This document shows positions 17,547 to 27,272 of a stretch of DNA of 64,000 nucleotides, in pieces (the first letter of the stretch is position 1; every line of letters starts with the position of its first letter). Below the pieces are notes generated by a model. That model worked only from the letters and a program-made list of their open reading frames with translations, ran no database searches and was not told where the DNA came from. A program made the translations under genes and the position numbers. The stretch is from CAWCJL01 sp963795775 (lineage in GTDB: Bacteria; Acidobacteriota; Terriglobia; Terriglobales; Acidobacteriaceae), in assembly GCA_963795775.1 (NCBI GenBank), contig CAWCJL010000008.1, positions 62,001 through 126,000 of the forward strand. Direction: 5' to 3'.

Positions 17547-18926
17547 TTAGCGAGCGTGGGCCAGCGGCGTCCTCCAGGCATTCAGCAACCAATGCGTCCG
17601 CTCCGCCGCAGTGCTGGTGATGCCGGTGGCGCTTCCCACAGGCTTGATGTTCGGGCCGAAGTAGGGGTCGGAGGTAGCGACCGTGGAAGCATCCACGTCC
17701 GGGATCGTGGTCTTGAACGCTGTGTTGATGGCGTCGATGAAGTAGTTCGCCAGCAGCGCGTAACCGGTATTGGTCGGGTGCTCTCCGTCAAGGCTGAAAA
17801 GGCCGCCCAGGAAGGCGGTAGTCGCGTTGTAGTTGTTGATTGTGACTCCGCTCTTCAGGTTGTCGAAGAAGGCGTGCACATCGATCAGGGTTCCGCCGAC
17901 GGCCGCTGTTTGCTGCGCAATCACCTGATTGTATTGACTGATCTGCTGCTGTACCTGCACCACTTCAGCCGCGGTCAGTACCCCGGCATCATCGATGGGG
18001 CCGGCCGTCTGCCCTTTCGAGATCGCATCGAGTATGGACTTCACCTCACCGAGCCCGTGCGCGTTCACGTAGTCGCCGGCATAGGTTGCGCTTGCGGGCT
18101 GGATGCCCAGAATGGTGCTGAGCTGTGCCGTGCTGAGCCCACTGCTGGCCGAGGACTCCTGCAATACCACCGCGGCCGGCGTCATGTACGGGATGATCGT
18201 CACATCCGGAATATTTGCAACCAGCAATGTGGCGGAAGTCTGCGTATGCAGCGTGTTCATCATCTGCGTGAAGTCCGCGGTGAAGCCGGCGAGCGGCGTC
18301 ATGGTGCTCGGCTTGCCGGAATCGTCCGCATCGAGGGCGTCGTTATTGCCGATCCAGACGACTAATGTAGTCGGCTTGAGTGCGACGGCTTCCTGCAATT
18401 GCGTATTCGTGTTGCCCACCGGGAATCCGAGCACCAGGTTGGTGATGATGTCTTCCGCCGTGGTGGGGACAGCCGTGGGTGCGGCATTGATGAGGTCATG
18501 CAGTTTGTGGCCAGGCACGGCGAGGTCGGTCGGCTGTACAGAGGTATCATCCCGGCCGGTGCTGGTGCCGGAGGTCTGCTGGATCACCGGTGGCGGTCCG
18601 AGGCTTACCAGTTCGAGCACGGCCGGAGCGCCAGGTGGCGCGATCAGCGGCTGCACGATGTTGAATTTCGCCTGTGCGGCCAGCAGCGCAGCGTACCCAT
18701 GCGGCTGCTGGGTGTCAAGCAGCGAGCCATTCTGAAACCCGGCCGTGAGCGAGTCGCCGATGAAAACCGTAGTCGCGAAGTTAGGTGTGTTGTTGGTGGG
18801 GGGCGGCGCCGGCTTGCTGCTGCCGCCACAGGCCATCATCATGGACAAGGCAGCGGCCGAACCGAGACAGGCAAGCAGGCGAACGAGAGAGGTCCGGCGG
18901 CGCGGACTTCTGAAAGACACGTGCAT
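17547..18926 (-). CDS. SGNH/GDSL-family hydrolase lipoprotein
   Basis: The start at 18926 has a CGGAG site six bases upstream and a signal peptide ending at the lipobox MMMAC, followed by a Pro-rich linker. The SGNH blocks are clear: FIGDSLTAGF (block I Ser near residue 58), a Gly in the DLAVPGHKLHDL region, VVWIGNNDALDAD (block III Asn) and DGEHPTNTGYALLA (block V Asp and His). At 459 residues it is longer than a minimal GDSL esterase because of inserts between blocks. It is likely a periplasmic or surface esterase for acylated sugars or lipids; the substrate is unknown. Confidence 0.88.
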   Translation of the reverse strand: MHVSFRSPRRRTSLVRLLACLGSAAALSMMMACGGSSKPAPPPTNNTPNFATTVFIGDSLTAGFQNGSLLDTQQPHGYAALLAAQAKFNIVQPLIAPPGAPAVLELVSLGPPPVIQQTSGTSTGRDDTSVQPTDLAVPGHKLHDLINAAPTAVPTTAEDIITNLVLGFPVGNTNTQLQEAVALKPTTLVVWIGNNDALDADDSGKPSTMTPLAGFTADFTQMMNTLHTQTSATLLVANIPDVTIIPYMTPAAVVLQESSASSGLSTAQLSTILGIQPASATYAGDYVNAHGLGEVKSILDAISKGQTAGPIDDAGVLTAAEVVQVQQQISQYNQVIAQQTAAVGGTLIDVHAFFDNLKSGVTINNYNATTAFLGGLFSLDGEHPTNTGYALLANYFIDAINTAFKTTIPDVDASTVATSDPYFGPNIKPVGSATGITSTAAERTHWLLNAWRTPLAHAR

Positions 18927-19154
18927 ATACACTCCGAGGTGGATCCTGAAAGGTGGATGAGATTTCCGGCAGGAAGGATACCTCCCGTGTCCATTTCCGG
19001 TTCCATCTCGCGCTTCCAGCAACCCTCTTTCCAAAGCCACAGTAGCTGGACTATGATCGGCACCAAACGGCCCCTCTACCCCGAGCCTGGCTGCACGTCT
19101 GACCCCGCCGAAGGTACCTGGGACCGGCTCTGAACAACGACGCCGAGGTGCTCT

Positions 19155-19433
19155 ATGAGCGTACTGACTGTGTTGTGGATCATTTGGGCCGGACTCGCTA
19201 CGATCTCTCTGGCCCTCCTGGCATATCGAGGAACACTTACCCGCTACGAAGAGGATTGCCTGTTTCTGGACGACTGCTCCGGGCACGAACGCCAGGAACA
19301 GGAGCGGATTCTGGCAAAGGTGCGCAAAGTGCAACCGGCCGTACGCATCATGGCCGGCGCCACCTGCGTGTTAACCGCGGCCATCATCTGTATTTACGTG
19401 TACCAAGCCGTACAGTCGTTCAATATGCGGTAG
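19155..19433 (+). CDS. small two-helix membrane protein
   Basis: This 92-residue product has one hydrophobic helix at residues 2-24 and another near 64-86, with a charged loop between them (RYEEDCLFLDDCSGHERQEQ) containing two cysteines. A GAGGTG purine run sits upstream of the ATG. No known family is evident. It faces away from the SGNH hydrolase gene, with about 230 bases between their starts. Confidence 0.65.
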   Translation: MSVLTVLWIIWAGLATISLALLAYRGTLTRYEEDCLFLDDCSGHERQEQERILAKVRKVQPAVRIMAGATCVLTAAIICIYVYQAVQSFNMR

Positions 19434-19563
19434 CGCTGCACCGGGAGCCGGGGCGCCTGCGCCGGCTCTTGGGCGCGCCGCATCCTTCCTGCAACTGCGC
19501 GCGCGCAGGCCTCTCCCTCTCACACAAACTCGTGCTCTGCCCGGATTTCCTATTGCGCTGCCA

Positions 19564-20232
19564 TCAGGGCTCGTCCGAAGTCACAGGCGTGGCACCCGGC
19601 GACCACACCGTCTCGATTGTGCCCGTCGTAGTTACATCCACCTCTGCCTGCCGGCTGTACCGGTTCAGCCATGTACTGGGGTCGCGCATGCCCCAGGCCA
19701 CGTACGGAATGGTGAAGCGCGTGGTCAGCGTCAGTGCGCGGCCGTGGCGTTCTGCGTGCAGACGAAGGGACAGCGGATGGTCCGCTCCGTGGATGTTGAA
19801 GGCGCCATCCGTGGTCAGATCGGCGGCACCGTCCTGCGCCGGCAGGGAGCCGTGGATGTGCTCCGCGTGGAAGAAAATGGCCGGGTAGCGTCCGCTTTCG
19901 AGCACTTCCGATTGCATGCGGCGGTCCGTCGTCGTGTTCCCGGTCCGACCCGCGGTTGCGTCCACCAGGACCTGGCCCTGCGCCAGGCCAGATTGCGGGT
20001 CCTCCGCGAGCGCGCCACCTTTCAGAGGAAAGGTAGCGCGCACATTGTGGACCAGGCCTTTGACCGTGACGTGAATCTGCGTCGCAGCGGGATCGAGATG
20101 AATGCTGAGGTTCTGGGCGGCCGCATGCGCCTCCTGACCAAGGGCGCCATGCACCGTGCCGAGAGCGGAAATAAGTACGCAGAGCAGAATGGCACGATGC
20201 GAAAAAAGACACGAGCGGGAGCGCGAGGGCAT
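19564..20232 (-). CDS. periplasmic YceI-family lipid-binding protein
   Basis: After a signal peptide ending near GALGQ the mature part is a YceI-type lipocalin-like barrel: the strand pairs around IHVTVKGLVHNVRATFPLKG, the segment RRMQSEVLESGRYPAIFFH (the family's R-x-x-x-x-x-x-x-L-x-x-x-x-Y-P pattern) and the final strands ending VDVTTTGTIETVW. YceI proteins bind isoprenoid chains. The 222-residue length is typical. Its partner is not evident; it is divergent from the GH3 gene. Confidence 0.85.
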   Translation of the reverse strand: MPSRSRSCLFSHRAILLCVLISALGTVHGALGQEAHAAAQNLSIHLDPAATQIHVTVKGLVHNVRATFPLKGGALAEDPQSGLAQGQVLVDATAGRTGNTTTDRRMQSEVLESGRYPAIFFHAEHIHGSLPAQDGAADLTTDGAFNIHGADHPLSLRLHAERHGRALTLTTRFTIPYVAWGMRDPSTWLNRYSRQAEVDVTTTGTIETVWSPGATPVTSDEP

Positions 20233-20421
20233 GAGAAGTCAAATCCTGACGGGCGATGGATTGTGCAGCATGGGAAGATGCAGCATCGCCCGGTATGCGT
20301 TGGCCCCGCTTTTCTGTGAAGGGCACGAGCTCACATCCGGTTCTGCAATCTGAGCCGTCCTCTTCGCTCGCGGGAGGGGCGCTGATACACTTGCGGCGAC
20401 ATAACGAAGGGGCCGCCCGCA

Positions 20422-23117
20422 ATGCACGTATTCGCTCCTGCTGCACGTCTTTCCACCCTCGCCTTTACGCTCGCATGCGTCTCCGCGCCCGCGGCGCTGG
20501 TGGCGCAACAAGCGCCGTACCTCAATCCTGCGCTGCCGCCGGAACAAAGAGCGTCCGACCTGGTCGGGCGCATGACGCTCCCCGAGAAAGTTTCGCAGAT
20601 GCAGAATCACGCAGTTGCGATCCCGCGGCTCGGGATTCCTGCCTATGACTGGTGGAGCGAGGCCCTGCACGGTGTAGCCCGCTCAGGGTACGCCACGGTC
20701 TTCCCGCAGGCCATCGGCATGGCCGCGACCTGGGATACGGACCTGGTGCACCAGGAGGGCGAAACCATCGCTCGCGAGGGCCGCGCGCATTACAACGCGG
20801 TCGGGACGCGACAAGGACCACGACATCTACTACGGGCTGGACTTCTGGTCGCCCAACATCAACATCTTCCGCGATCCGCGCTGGGGGCGCGGCCAGGAGA
20901 CGTACGGCGAAGATCCGTTCCTCACCGGTCGCATGGGCGTCAACTTCGTCGAAGGCGTGCAGGGTACGGACCCAAAGTACTACGCTGCTATTTCGACGCC
21001 CAAGCACTATGCCGTGCACAGCGGGCCCGAGCGCGACCGGCATCGCTTCAACGTCGACCCTTCGCCGCACGATTTTGAAGACACTTACCTTCCTGCCTTC
21101 CGCGCCACCATTACCGAAGCGAAGGCCGATTCCATCATGTGCGCCTACAACGCGGTGGACGGCATTCCTGCCTGCGCCAACGGCAAGCTTCTGAACACCC
21201 GGCTCCGCGATATATGGCACTTCAATGGTTACATCACTTCGGACTGCGGCGCCGTCGGCAATATCTCCGAGCTGAGCGGGCATCATTACGCGCCCGACCT
21301 GGCCCATGCGGCGGCGGATGCGGTGAAAGCCGGCACCGACATGGACTGCGGCGACGAGTACCAGCACCTGGTCGAAGCGGTGCAAAAGAACCTGATCACC
21401 GAAGCCGAGATCAACCGCTCCGTCGAGCGGCTGTTTACGGCGCGATTCAAGCTGGGCCTGCCGCCCGGCCCAGCGGCATCAAGCGCGCCCTTCGCGAATA
21501 TCTCGCCCAACGAGATCAACTCCCCCGCGAATGCCGCCCTGGCGCTTCGCGCGGCGCACGAAGCCATGGTGCTGCTGAAGAACGACGGCACGCTGCCCTT
21601 CAAGAGCGGCGTCAGGAAACTCGCCCTCGTTGGCCCGAACGCCGCGTCCCTGGCCGCGCTCGAAGGCAATTACAACGGCACGCCGCGCCATCCCATCACG
21701 CCTTATGCAGCACTACGTAAGCAGTATCAGGTGGTGACGGCACAGGGCGCGCCCTATGTCGAACAACTGTCCCTTCCGGTGCCCCCAGAGGCATTCCAGT
21801 CTCCGGGAAAAAGCTGCTGCGGACGGAGTCCGGATGGAGTTGTTCAACAGCCCCGATTTCAGCGGTCCATCTGTAACCAGCACAGTGCCCGACGTGTACT
21901 TCGACTGGAGCGGCGCCAACCCGCCCGGCATCACCCGCCAGGATTTCAGCGCGCGCTGGACTGGCAGCCTGACCCCACCGGCTGCGGGAGACTACGCCTT
22001 CGACCTCGCACTGCCCGATTGCTATCCCTGCAAGGACGCATTGAAGCTGCGCGTCATGTTCGACGGCAAGACGGTTTACGATGACGCGATGACGCCCGAG
22101 ACGGCGCGGGCGCGCAATACGCGCACCTTTACGCTCCACTTCGATAATATGCACTCCCACCCCTTCCAGGTGGAATATGTGCACACCGGCTCGGCACGCG
22201 GCGCCGCGCTTGCTCTGCAGTGGAAGCCCCCGGTGGATGCGCTACGCGAGCAAGCCGTGGCAGCGGCGAAAGCAGCGGACGTGGTGGTGGCGTGTGTGGG
22301 CCTGACCGCCAACCTCGAAGGCGAAGAGATGCCCATCGATGTTCCCGGATTCCTGGGCGGCGACCGCACGGATATCGGCCTTCCGCGTGCCCAGCAGAAG
22401 CTGCTCGAAGCGGTGGCCGGGACGGGCAAGCCATTGGTGGTTGTGCTGATGAACGGGTCCGCGCTGGCCGTGACCTGGGCACAGGAGCACGCCAACGCCA
22501 TACTCGAAGCATGGTATCCGGGCGAATCGGGCGGGCAGGCCATTGCGGATACGCTTTCCGGCGAGAACAATCCGGCGGGCCGGCTGCCGGTGACCTTCTA
22601 TGCGTCCACCGCGCAGCTTCCTCCGTTTGACGATTACTCGATGGCGAAGCGCACCTACCGCTACTTCTCGGGCAAGCCGCTCTATGGTTTCGGCTACGGC
22701 CTGAGCTACGCAAAATTCGGGTACAGCGCGCCCGAAACCGGCGCCTCGACAAAGTCGGTGTCCGCCGAAAGCCTGGGCGAGCACGACGGTGCTTCTGTGA
22801 CCGTAAGGGTAACCAATAGCTCCGAACGCGAAGGCGACGAAGTGGCGGAGCTCTACATCACGCCGCCCTCGGACACGCAAGGATCTCCCCTGCGCGCTCT
22901 CGCAGCCTTCCGCCGCGTGCACCTCCGCGCCGGAGAGAGTCAGCCGGTCACGCTCACCTTTGGTGCCCGGGAACTCAGTACTGTCGACGCCGCGGGCCAT
23001 CGCTCGGTTCGCCCCGGTGATTACACCGTCTTCGTCGGCGGCGGCCAGCCGGGAGAAACAGACGGCGGCGTGACGGAGAAGCTTTCCATCAGCGGCACCA
23101 AAACAGAAGCACCGTAG
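20422..23117 (+). pseudogene. exported GH3 beta-glucosidase/beta-xylosidase with PA14 domain, two frameshifts
   Basis: Three frames join into one protein of about 897 residues. The first has a signal peptide (ending AALVAQQ) and the GH3 start RMTLPEKVSQMQN. It breaks near 20803-20806; the next frame carries FWSPNINIFRDPRWGRGQET, STPKHYAVHSGPE and the nucleophile Asp in GYITSDCGAVGN. It breaks again in the A5 tract at 21808-21812; the third carries a PA14-like insert (ELFNSPDFSG to ALQWKPP), the second GH3 sandwich with GESGGQAIADTLSG and a C-terminal fibronectin-III-like domain. Each break is cured by removing one base. It should release sugars from plant oligosaccharides. Whether it is truly broken needs raw reads. 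Confidence 0.85.
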
Positions 23118-23159
23118 CCGCGGCTTTGCTGGTCGCGAAACTCTGTAGCCAAGGCTCAG

Positions 23160-23432
23160 CTACAGTGGCCGTTGCAGTTCGGTGACGACCAGGCGATCGC
23201 CGGCTTTCAAGTAGCCCTTGCGGCGAAACCACTCCTCCATCGCGCTGGCCAGCGCGGGCACCGGCACGCGAAAGCCAACTTCCAGCGCACCGTTGCCGGC
23301 CGGCAGGGTGTCGTCAAAGATAGCGTCGTTGGTGAAATTGCGCATGGCGAAGTTGTCGATCCACGCCACTGGACAGAGTTGCGGCGCACCGGCTTCGGAG
23401 ACGTACTCGATGCGCAGCTTTCTCGCGAACAT
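23160..23432 (-). CDS. small conserved-looking hypothetical protein downstream of pckA
   Basis: The ATG lies two bases after the pckA stop on the same strand, so it is almost certainly in the same transcript. The 90-residue product has no signal peptide or membrane helix; the sequence (for example PVAWIDNFAMRNFTNDAIFD and a C-terminal RLVVTELQRPL) suggests a small alpha/beta domain. I do not recognise a family. Tight linkage to pckA hints at a link with gluconeogenic flux, but that is only context. Confidence 0.6.
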   Translation of the reverse strand: MFARKLRIEYVSEAGAPQLCPVAWIDNFAMRNFTNDAIFDDTLPAGNGALEVGFRVPVPALASAMEEWFRRKGYLKAGDRLVVTELQRPL

Positions 23433-23434
23433 GC

Positions 23435-25018
23435 CTAGCTGGTCCGGGGTCCCGCCGCGCGCACCGCGTCGCTGGCGTCGAACTTGCGGAAGTTCTCCTG
23501 GAACTTGCGCGCCAGGTCCGCAGCCTGACGGTCATACGCAGCCTTGTCAGCCCACGCGTTTCGCGGATTGAGCAACTCGCTGGGCACGCCCGGACAACTG
23601 GTGGGAATGCTAAGCCCGAAGGAGGGCTCGGTGACGTACTGCACATCGCGCAGGCTGCCGTCGAGGGTTGCGGTGACGAGCGCACGCGTATGGGGCAGGC
23701 TCATGCGCCGGCCCACGCCAAAGGCGCCCCCGGTCCACCCTGTGTTGACCAGCCAGCATTGTGCGCCGTGCTGCCGCAATCGCTCGCCCAGCATATCGGC
23801 GTACACCTTGGGGGCGAGCGGAAGGAATGGCGAAGCAAAGCAGGTAGAGAACTCCGGCACTGGCTCGGAGCCGAGGCCGGCCTCGGTGCCTGCCAGCTTG
23901 GCGGTGTAGCCGGACAGGAAGTAGTACATGGCCTGCTCCGGTGTGAGGCGTGCGATCGGGGGCAGAACGCCGAACGCATCAGCCGCCAGGAAAAGCACGT
24001 TCTTCGGCTGGCCGCCCACGCCGGGAATCACCGCGTTCTGGATGTATTCCACCGGATAAGCAGCGCGTGTGTTCTCGGTGTAGCGAATGTCCGCGTAATC
24101 GGGGTCGCCACTCCGTGCATCGATGACCACGTTCTCCAGCACGGCGCCGAAGCGGATAGCGTGAAAGATCTGGGGCTCTTTCTCTTCGGACAGATCGACA
24201 CATTTGGCATAGCAGCCGCCCTCGAAATTGAAGACTCCAGTCGGGCTCCAGCCGTGTTCGTCGTCGCCAATCAGACGGCGTTGCGGGTCGGCAGACAGCG
24301 TCGTCTTGCCCGTACCGGAGAGACCGAAAAAGAGTGCGGTCGAGCCATCGGTGCCCACATTCGCGGAACAGTGCATGGGCAGCACGTCGCGCTCCGGCAG
24401 CAGGAAATTCATCACGCCGAAGATGGACTTCTTCATCTCCCCGGCATACTTTGTCCCGCCGATCAGCACCACCTTGCGTGTGAAGTCAGTGATGATGAAG
24501 GTGCTGGAGGTAGTGCCATCGCGCTCCGGCACGGCTTCAAATTCGGGTGCGGCAATGACGGTGAACTCTGCAACGTGTTGTTTCAGTTCCTCCGAGGAAG
24601 GCCGGATGAAAAGCTGTTTTACAAACAGCGAGTGCCACGCGTATTCGGCGATGATCTGGATGGGCAGCTGGTACCGGGTATCCGCCCCGGCAAATAGATC
24701 GAGGACATAAAGATCGCGCTCCCGCATGTGCGCCACCACGCGCTCCAGCAGCGCTTCGAACTTGGCGGAGTCAAACGGCTGGTTGACCTTACCCCAATGC
24801 ACCCGGTCCGCAGTGATGGCATCCTTCACGATGAACTTATCCCGCGGGGAGCGGCCGGTGCGTGCCCCGGTGAGCGCAACCAGGGCGCCGTTTGAGGCTA
24901 GACGGGCCTCGCCACGGGCGATCGCCGCTTCTACCAACTGCGGGGTCGAAAGGTTGCGGTGGACATGCGGTCCCTCCGCCAAAGTATTCGGAAGCTTGCT
25001 CGCGGTCACCGCGCCCAT
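23435..25018 (-). CDS. pckA: ATP-dependent phosphoenolpyruvate carboxykinase
   Basis: PckA converts oxaloacetate and ATP to PEP, CO2 and ADP, the entry step of gluconeogenesis. The kinase P-loop GLSGTGKTTLS, the metal-binding GDDEHGWSPTGVFNFEGGCY, the substrate-binding RTGRSPRDKF and the ENTRAAYP segment are all present. I take the start at 25018 because AGAGGTG lies just before it and the 527-residue length is normal; an ATG at 25063 in the same frame has no ribosome-binding site. A 90-residue unknown follows after two bases. Confidence 0.97.
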   Translation of the reverse strand: MGAVTASKLPNTLAEGPHVHRNLSTPQLVEAAIARGEARLASNGALVALTGARTGRSPRDKFIVKDAITADRVHWGKVNQPFDSAKFEALLERVVAHMRERDLYVLDLFAGADTRYQLPIQIIAEYAWHSLFVKQLFIRPSSEELKQHVAEFTVIAAPEFEAVPERDGTTSSTFIITDFTRKVVLIGGTKYAGEMKKSIFGVMNFLLPERDVLPMHCSANVGTDGSTALFFGLSGTGKTTLSADPQRRLIGDDEHGWSPTGVFNFEGGCYAKCVDLSEEKEPQIFHAIRFGAVLENVVIDARSGDPDYADIRYTENTRAAYPVEYIQNAVIPGVGGQPKNVLFLAADAFGVLPPIARLTPEQAMYYFLSGYTAKLAGTEAGLGSEPVPEFSTCFASPFLPLAPKVYADMLGERLRQHGAQCWLVNTGWTGGAFGVGRRMSLPHTRALVTATLDGSLRDVQYVTEPSFGLSIPTSCPGVPSELLNPRNAWADKAAYDRQAADLARKFQENFRKFDASDAVRAAGPRTS

Positions 25019-25210
25019 ACCCACCTCTTTTTTCAGCCGGCCATGCGGCCCAAAACCGACCATTGTTACATCCGGCGCGGCTACGTGGCAAAAATCCCGA
25101 GCGCTCCCTTGGGTTCAGGCTTAGCATTGTTCGATGGAAACAGGAATTAGCCGCAACGCAGGCGCAAACCTGGGCCCTCGGTGCTCGCAGCACGGGAGAG
25201 GAGGAAGGCG

Positions 25211-25615
25211 TTAGGAGGTGAAGGTCTGCTGGATCGGATCCGCGACTACCGGGAGCACCGGGAGCGATGCGGTGTTACCGGCTTCACGCAGCACGGCGTC
25301 GAGCTGTTCCAGCACTTCTTCCGTGCTCATGGCGTAGATCTCGCGGCCGTTATCGTAGCCGTCGGAGATGGCCTGTTTCAGAAAGCGGCCGGCGACCTGC
25401 GCAGCCAGGCGATCCGTGATCACGTGACCGCTGCGGCGCTTCTGCTCCACCCAGGCCTGCGCCGGCAGCGCGATCCAGACCGGGCGTTCGTTCACGTCGA
25501 AGCGGATATCGATCGCGTCGGCGTGGCGTGTCGCAATGGCCACAATGTTCGCCCGCCACTTGCAGTGCAAAGTTTCTCCGGTCCAGCGATCGACAACCTC
25601 GAAGTTCTCATACAT
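25211..25615 (-). CDS. hypothetical protein, 134 residues
   Basis: A cytoplasmic-looking protein with an N-terminal beta-rich part (FEVVDRWTGETLHCKWRANI, then a second pair of strands) and a C-terminal helical part around YDNGREIYAMSTEEVLEQLD. No catalytic motif or known family is apparent. Codon use matches the surrounding genes. It is divergent from the DksA-like gene, with about 150 bases between the starts that could hold promoters for both. Confidence 0.6.
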   Translation of the reverse strand: MYENFEVVDRWTGETLHCKWRANIVAIATRHADAIDIRFDVNERPVWIALPAQAWVEQKRRSGHVITDRLAAQVAGRFLKQAISDGYDNGREIYAMSTEEVLEQLDAVLREAGNTASLPVLPVVADPIQQTFTS

Positions 25616-25765
25616 GGCAGTACCAGCCTATCCCTCCCTGCCCGGGACAGCAAGGCAGTGAAAGAGCCGGCTTGTTCGACGGTGTGCAAAAAACCTAAGT
25701 TGCTTACAAAAAAGAAACAAATGTTTCTCCACTTCCTGCGTCCTACAGTTGCAAAGCTTAACCCG

Positions 25766-26176
25766 ATGTTCGAAGGAGTGTATGGTTCCGTGCCCCCCAA
25801 AACCCCCCGTGCTACCCCGCGCAGCTTTGAGGAAAAGCTCCGCCAACAGCAACAGCTTCTAGAGCGGTCGATGCTTTCGGCCGTCGCGCAGGGCCGTGAA
25901 TCCGCAGCGGACGAAACCCAGGATGTGGCCGACCAGGCCGTAGCCTCGTACCAGAAAGAGTTGCTTTTCAGCCAGGGCACCAACGGGCATGCGCAGCTGC
26001 GCCTCGTGCGGGAAGCGCTGAACCGCCTGGAAGAGGGCACGTTCGGCGAATGCACGCACTGCGGCGAGACGATCGGGGCCAAGCGCCTGGAAGCGCTGCC
26101 CTGGACCCCTTACTGCATCGTGTGCCAGGAGAAGGTGGAGAATGGTGAGTTGGAGGCGCCTGGGCGCGCAGCCTAG
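25766..26176 (+). CDS. DksA/TraR-type C4 zinc-finger protein
   Basis: The N-terminal half is a long coiled-coil helix (FEEKLRQQQQLLERSM onwards) and the C-terminus is a four-cysteine zinc finger, CTHCGETIGAKRLEAL then YCIVC. This is the DksA/TraR fold, which inserts into the RNA polymerase secondary channel; the acidic tip residues of true DksA are not certain here. The start is ambiguous: I use the ATG at 25766 (136 residues), but an in-frame GTG at 25790 sits 11 bases after an AAGGAG and is nearly as good. A strong terminator follows. Confidence 0.8.
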   Translation: MFEGVYGSVPPKTPRATPRSFEEKLRQQQQLLERSMLSAVAQGRESAADETQDVADQAVASYQKELLFSQGTNGHAQLRLVREALNRLEEGTFGECTHCGETIGAKRLEALPWTPYCIVCQEKVENGELEAPGRAA

Positions 26177-26267
26177 GCCTTCCGGCGCTACTGCCGTCCG
26201 GGGCGCCGGCAGCTACGCTTCCGTGCACCAGTCGCCACAAACCCAATTGAAGAACACAGCTCAACCC

Positions 26268-26296
26268 AAAGGCATCCGGCTCCGGATGCCTTTTTT
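26268..26296 (+). terminator. rho-independent terminator after the DksA-like gene
   Basis: AAAGGCATCCGG at 26268-26279 pairs perfectly with CCGGATGCCTTT at 26282-26293 around a two-base loop, and the T run continues to 26296. It lies about 90 bases after the stop codon. Confidence 0.85.
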
Positions 26297-26430
26297 GCTA
26301 TACTTCATCCATCTAACGCCCTGAAATCCAGACTAGGGTTCTCTGCCCGCCCGGGGGTTGTCTCCGGAGCCGTGGCCGAGAACTCTGGCTCGCAGCAAGG
26401 ACGCTTTCTCGGCGCAGCAAGGACTTTCTC

Positions 26431-27144
26431 TTGGACACACAAACTCGTCACGCGCTCCAGCAAGGCGACGCCTTTGCTCTCACCACACAGACCGGGCTGG
26501 ACTGGGTCGCGGCAAACCGCGGCAAAGTGCTGCGTATCGCCCTGCTGATCGTGGCGCTCATTATCATTCTGGTTGCTGCCGCCGTGCTGTACAGCCAGAG
26601 ACAGACCGCAGCCGCAAACGCGTTCGGCGCCGCCATGAGCACCTACAGCGCGCCGATTGCCGATCCCGCCCAGCCGGCCCCTCCGGGCATGAAGACCTTC
26701 AAGGATGCCGCAGAACGCGCCCGGGCCGCCAACCCGCAGTTTGTGGAAGTCGCGAACAAATACGGCAGCCTGGAAGCCGGGGAAAACGCCCGCTACTTCG
26801 CCGGATTGACCTATGCCGACATGGGCCAGACCGCTCAGGCGGAAGCGGAGCTGCGCAAGACCGCCAGCGCTCATAACAGCAACATCGCTTCTCTGGCGAA
26901 GTTGGCGTTGGCGAATCTGCTGGCCCAATCCGGCCGGACCTCCGATGCGGTAAAGCTCTACCAGGAGCTGATCAACAAGCCCACTACAGCCGTACCGGCG
27001 GGCACGGCGCAACTGCAGCTTGCCGCCATGTACGAGGCCACCAATCCTGCCGAAGCGAAAAAGATCTACACCAGCCTGAAAGATAAGGACAAGAACTCGC
27101 CGGTAGCCGAAATCGCCACGCAGAGATTGGCTGGCGGCAAGTAG
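26431..27144 (+). CDS. single-pass membrane protein with TPR-like repeats (YfgM-like)
   Basis: The likely start is TTG at 26431 with AAGGA seven bases upstream. One membrane helix (about residues 34-56) follows a short cytoplasmic tail, then a helical periplasmic domain with tetratricopeptide-like pairs such as GENARYFAGLTYADMGQTAQ and LAKLALANLLAQSGRTSDAV. This layout matches YfgM/BamB-neighbour proteins that help periplasmic chaperones or the Sec translocon, but no bamB or hisS lies beside it, so function is inferred only from architecture. A terminator follows the stop. Confidence 0.75.
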   Translation: MDTQTRHALQQGDAFALTTQTGLDWVAANRGKVLRIALLIVALIIILVAAAVLYSQRQTAAANAFGAAMSTYSAPIADPAQPAPPGMKTFKDAAERARAANPQFVEVANKYGSLEAGENARYFAGLTYADMGQTAQAEAELRKTASAHNSNIASLAKLALANLLAQSGRTSDAVKLYQELINKPTTAVPAGTAQLQLAAMYEATNPAEAKKIYTSLKDKDKNSPVAEIATQRLAGGK

Positions 27145-27173
27145 GAACTTCCGCGAACACGGCCGACCAGCAC

Positions 27174-27214
27174 GGGCCTGCTCCGAGTGTCACTCTCCGG
27201 GCAGGCCCTTTTTC
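27174..27214 (+). terminator. rho-independent terminator after the TPR-like gene
   Basis: GGGCCTGC at 27174-27181 pairs with GCAGGCCC at 27201-27208 and is followed by a run of T at 27209-27213. The 19-base loop is long but can form a small inner pairing. Confidence 0.7.
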
Positions 27215-27272
27215 TTTGGCGGAGCTGCGCGCTGGCGCACTAGAATGCAAGGCAAGTGAGCGCTTACCCACC

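Noticed and set aside
12102..21812. Programmed +1 frameshifting in the glycosidase genes
   Set aside because: The break sites share no slippery motif or downstream structure, and the same kind of break occurs in unrelated genes across the window.
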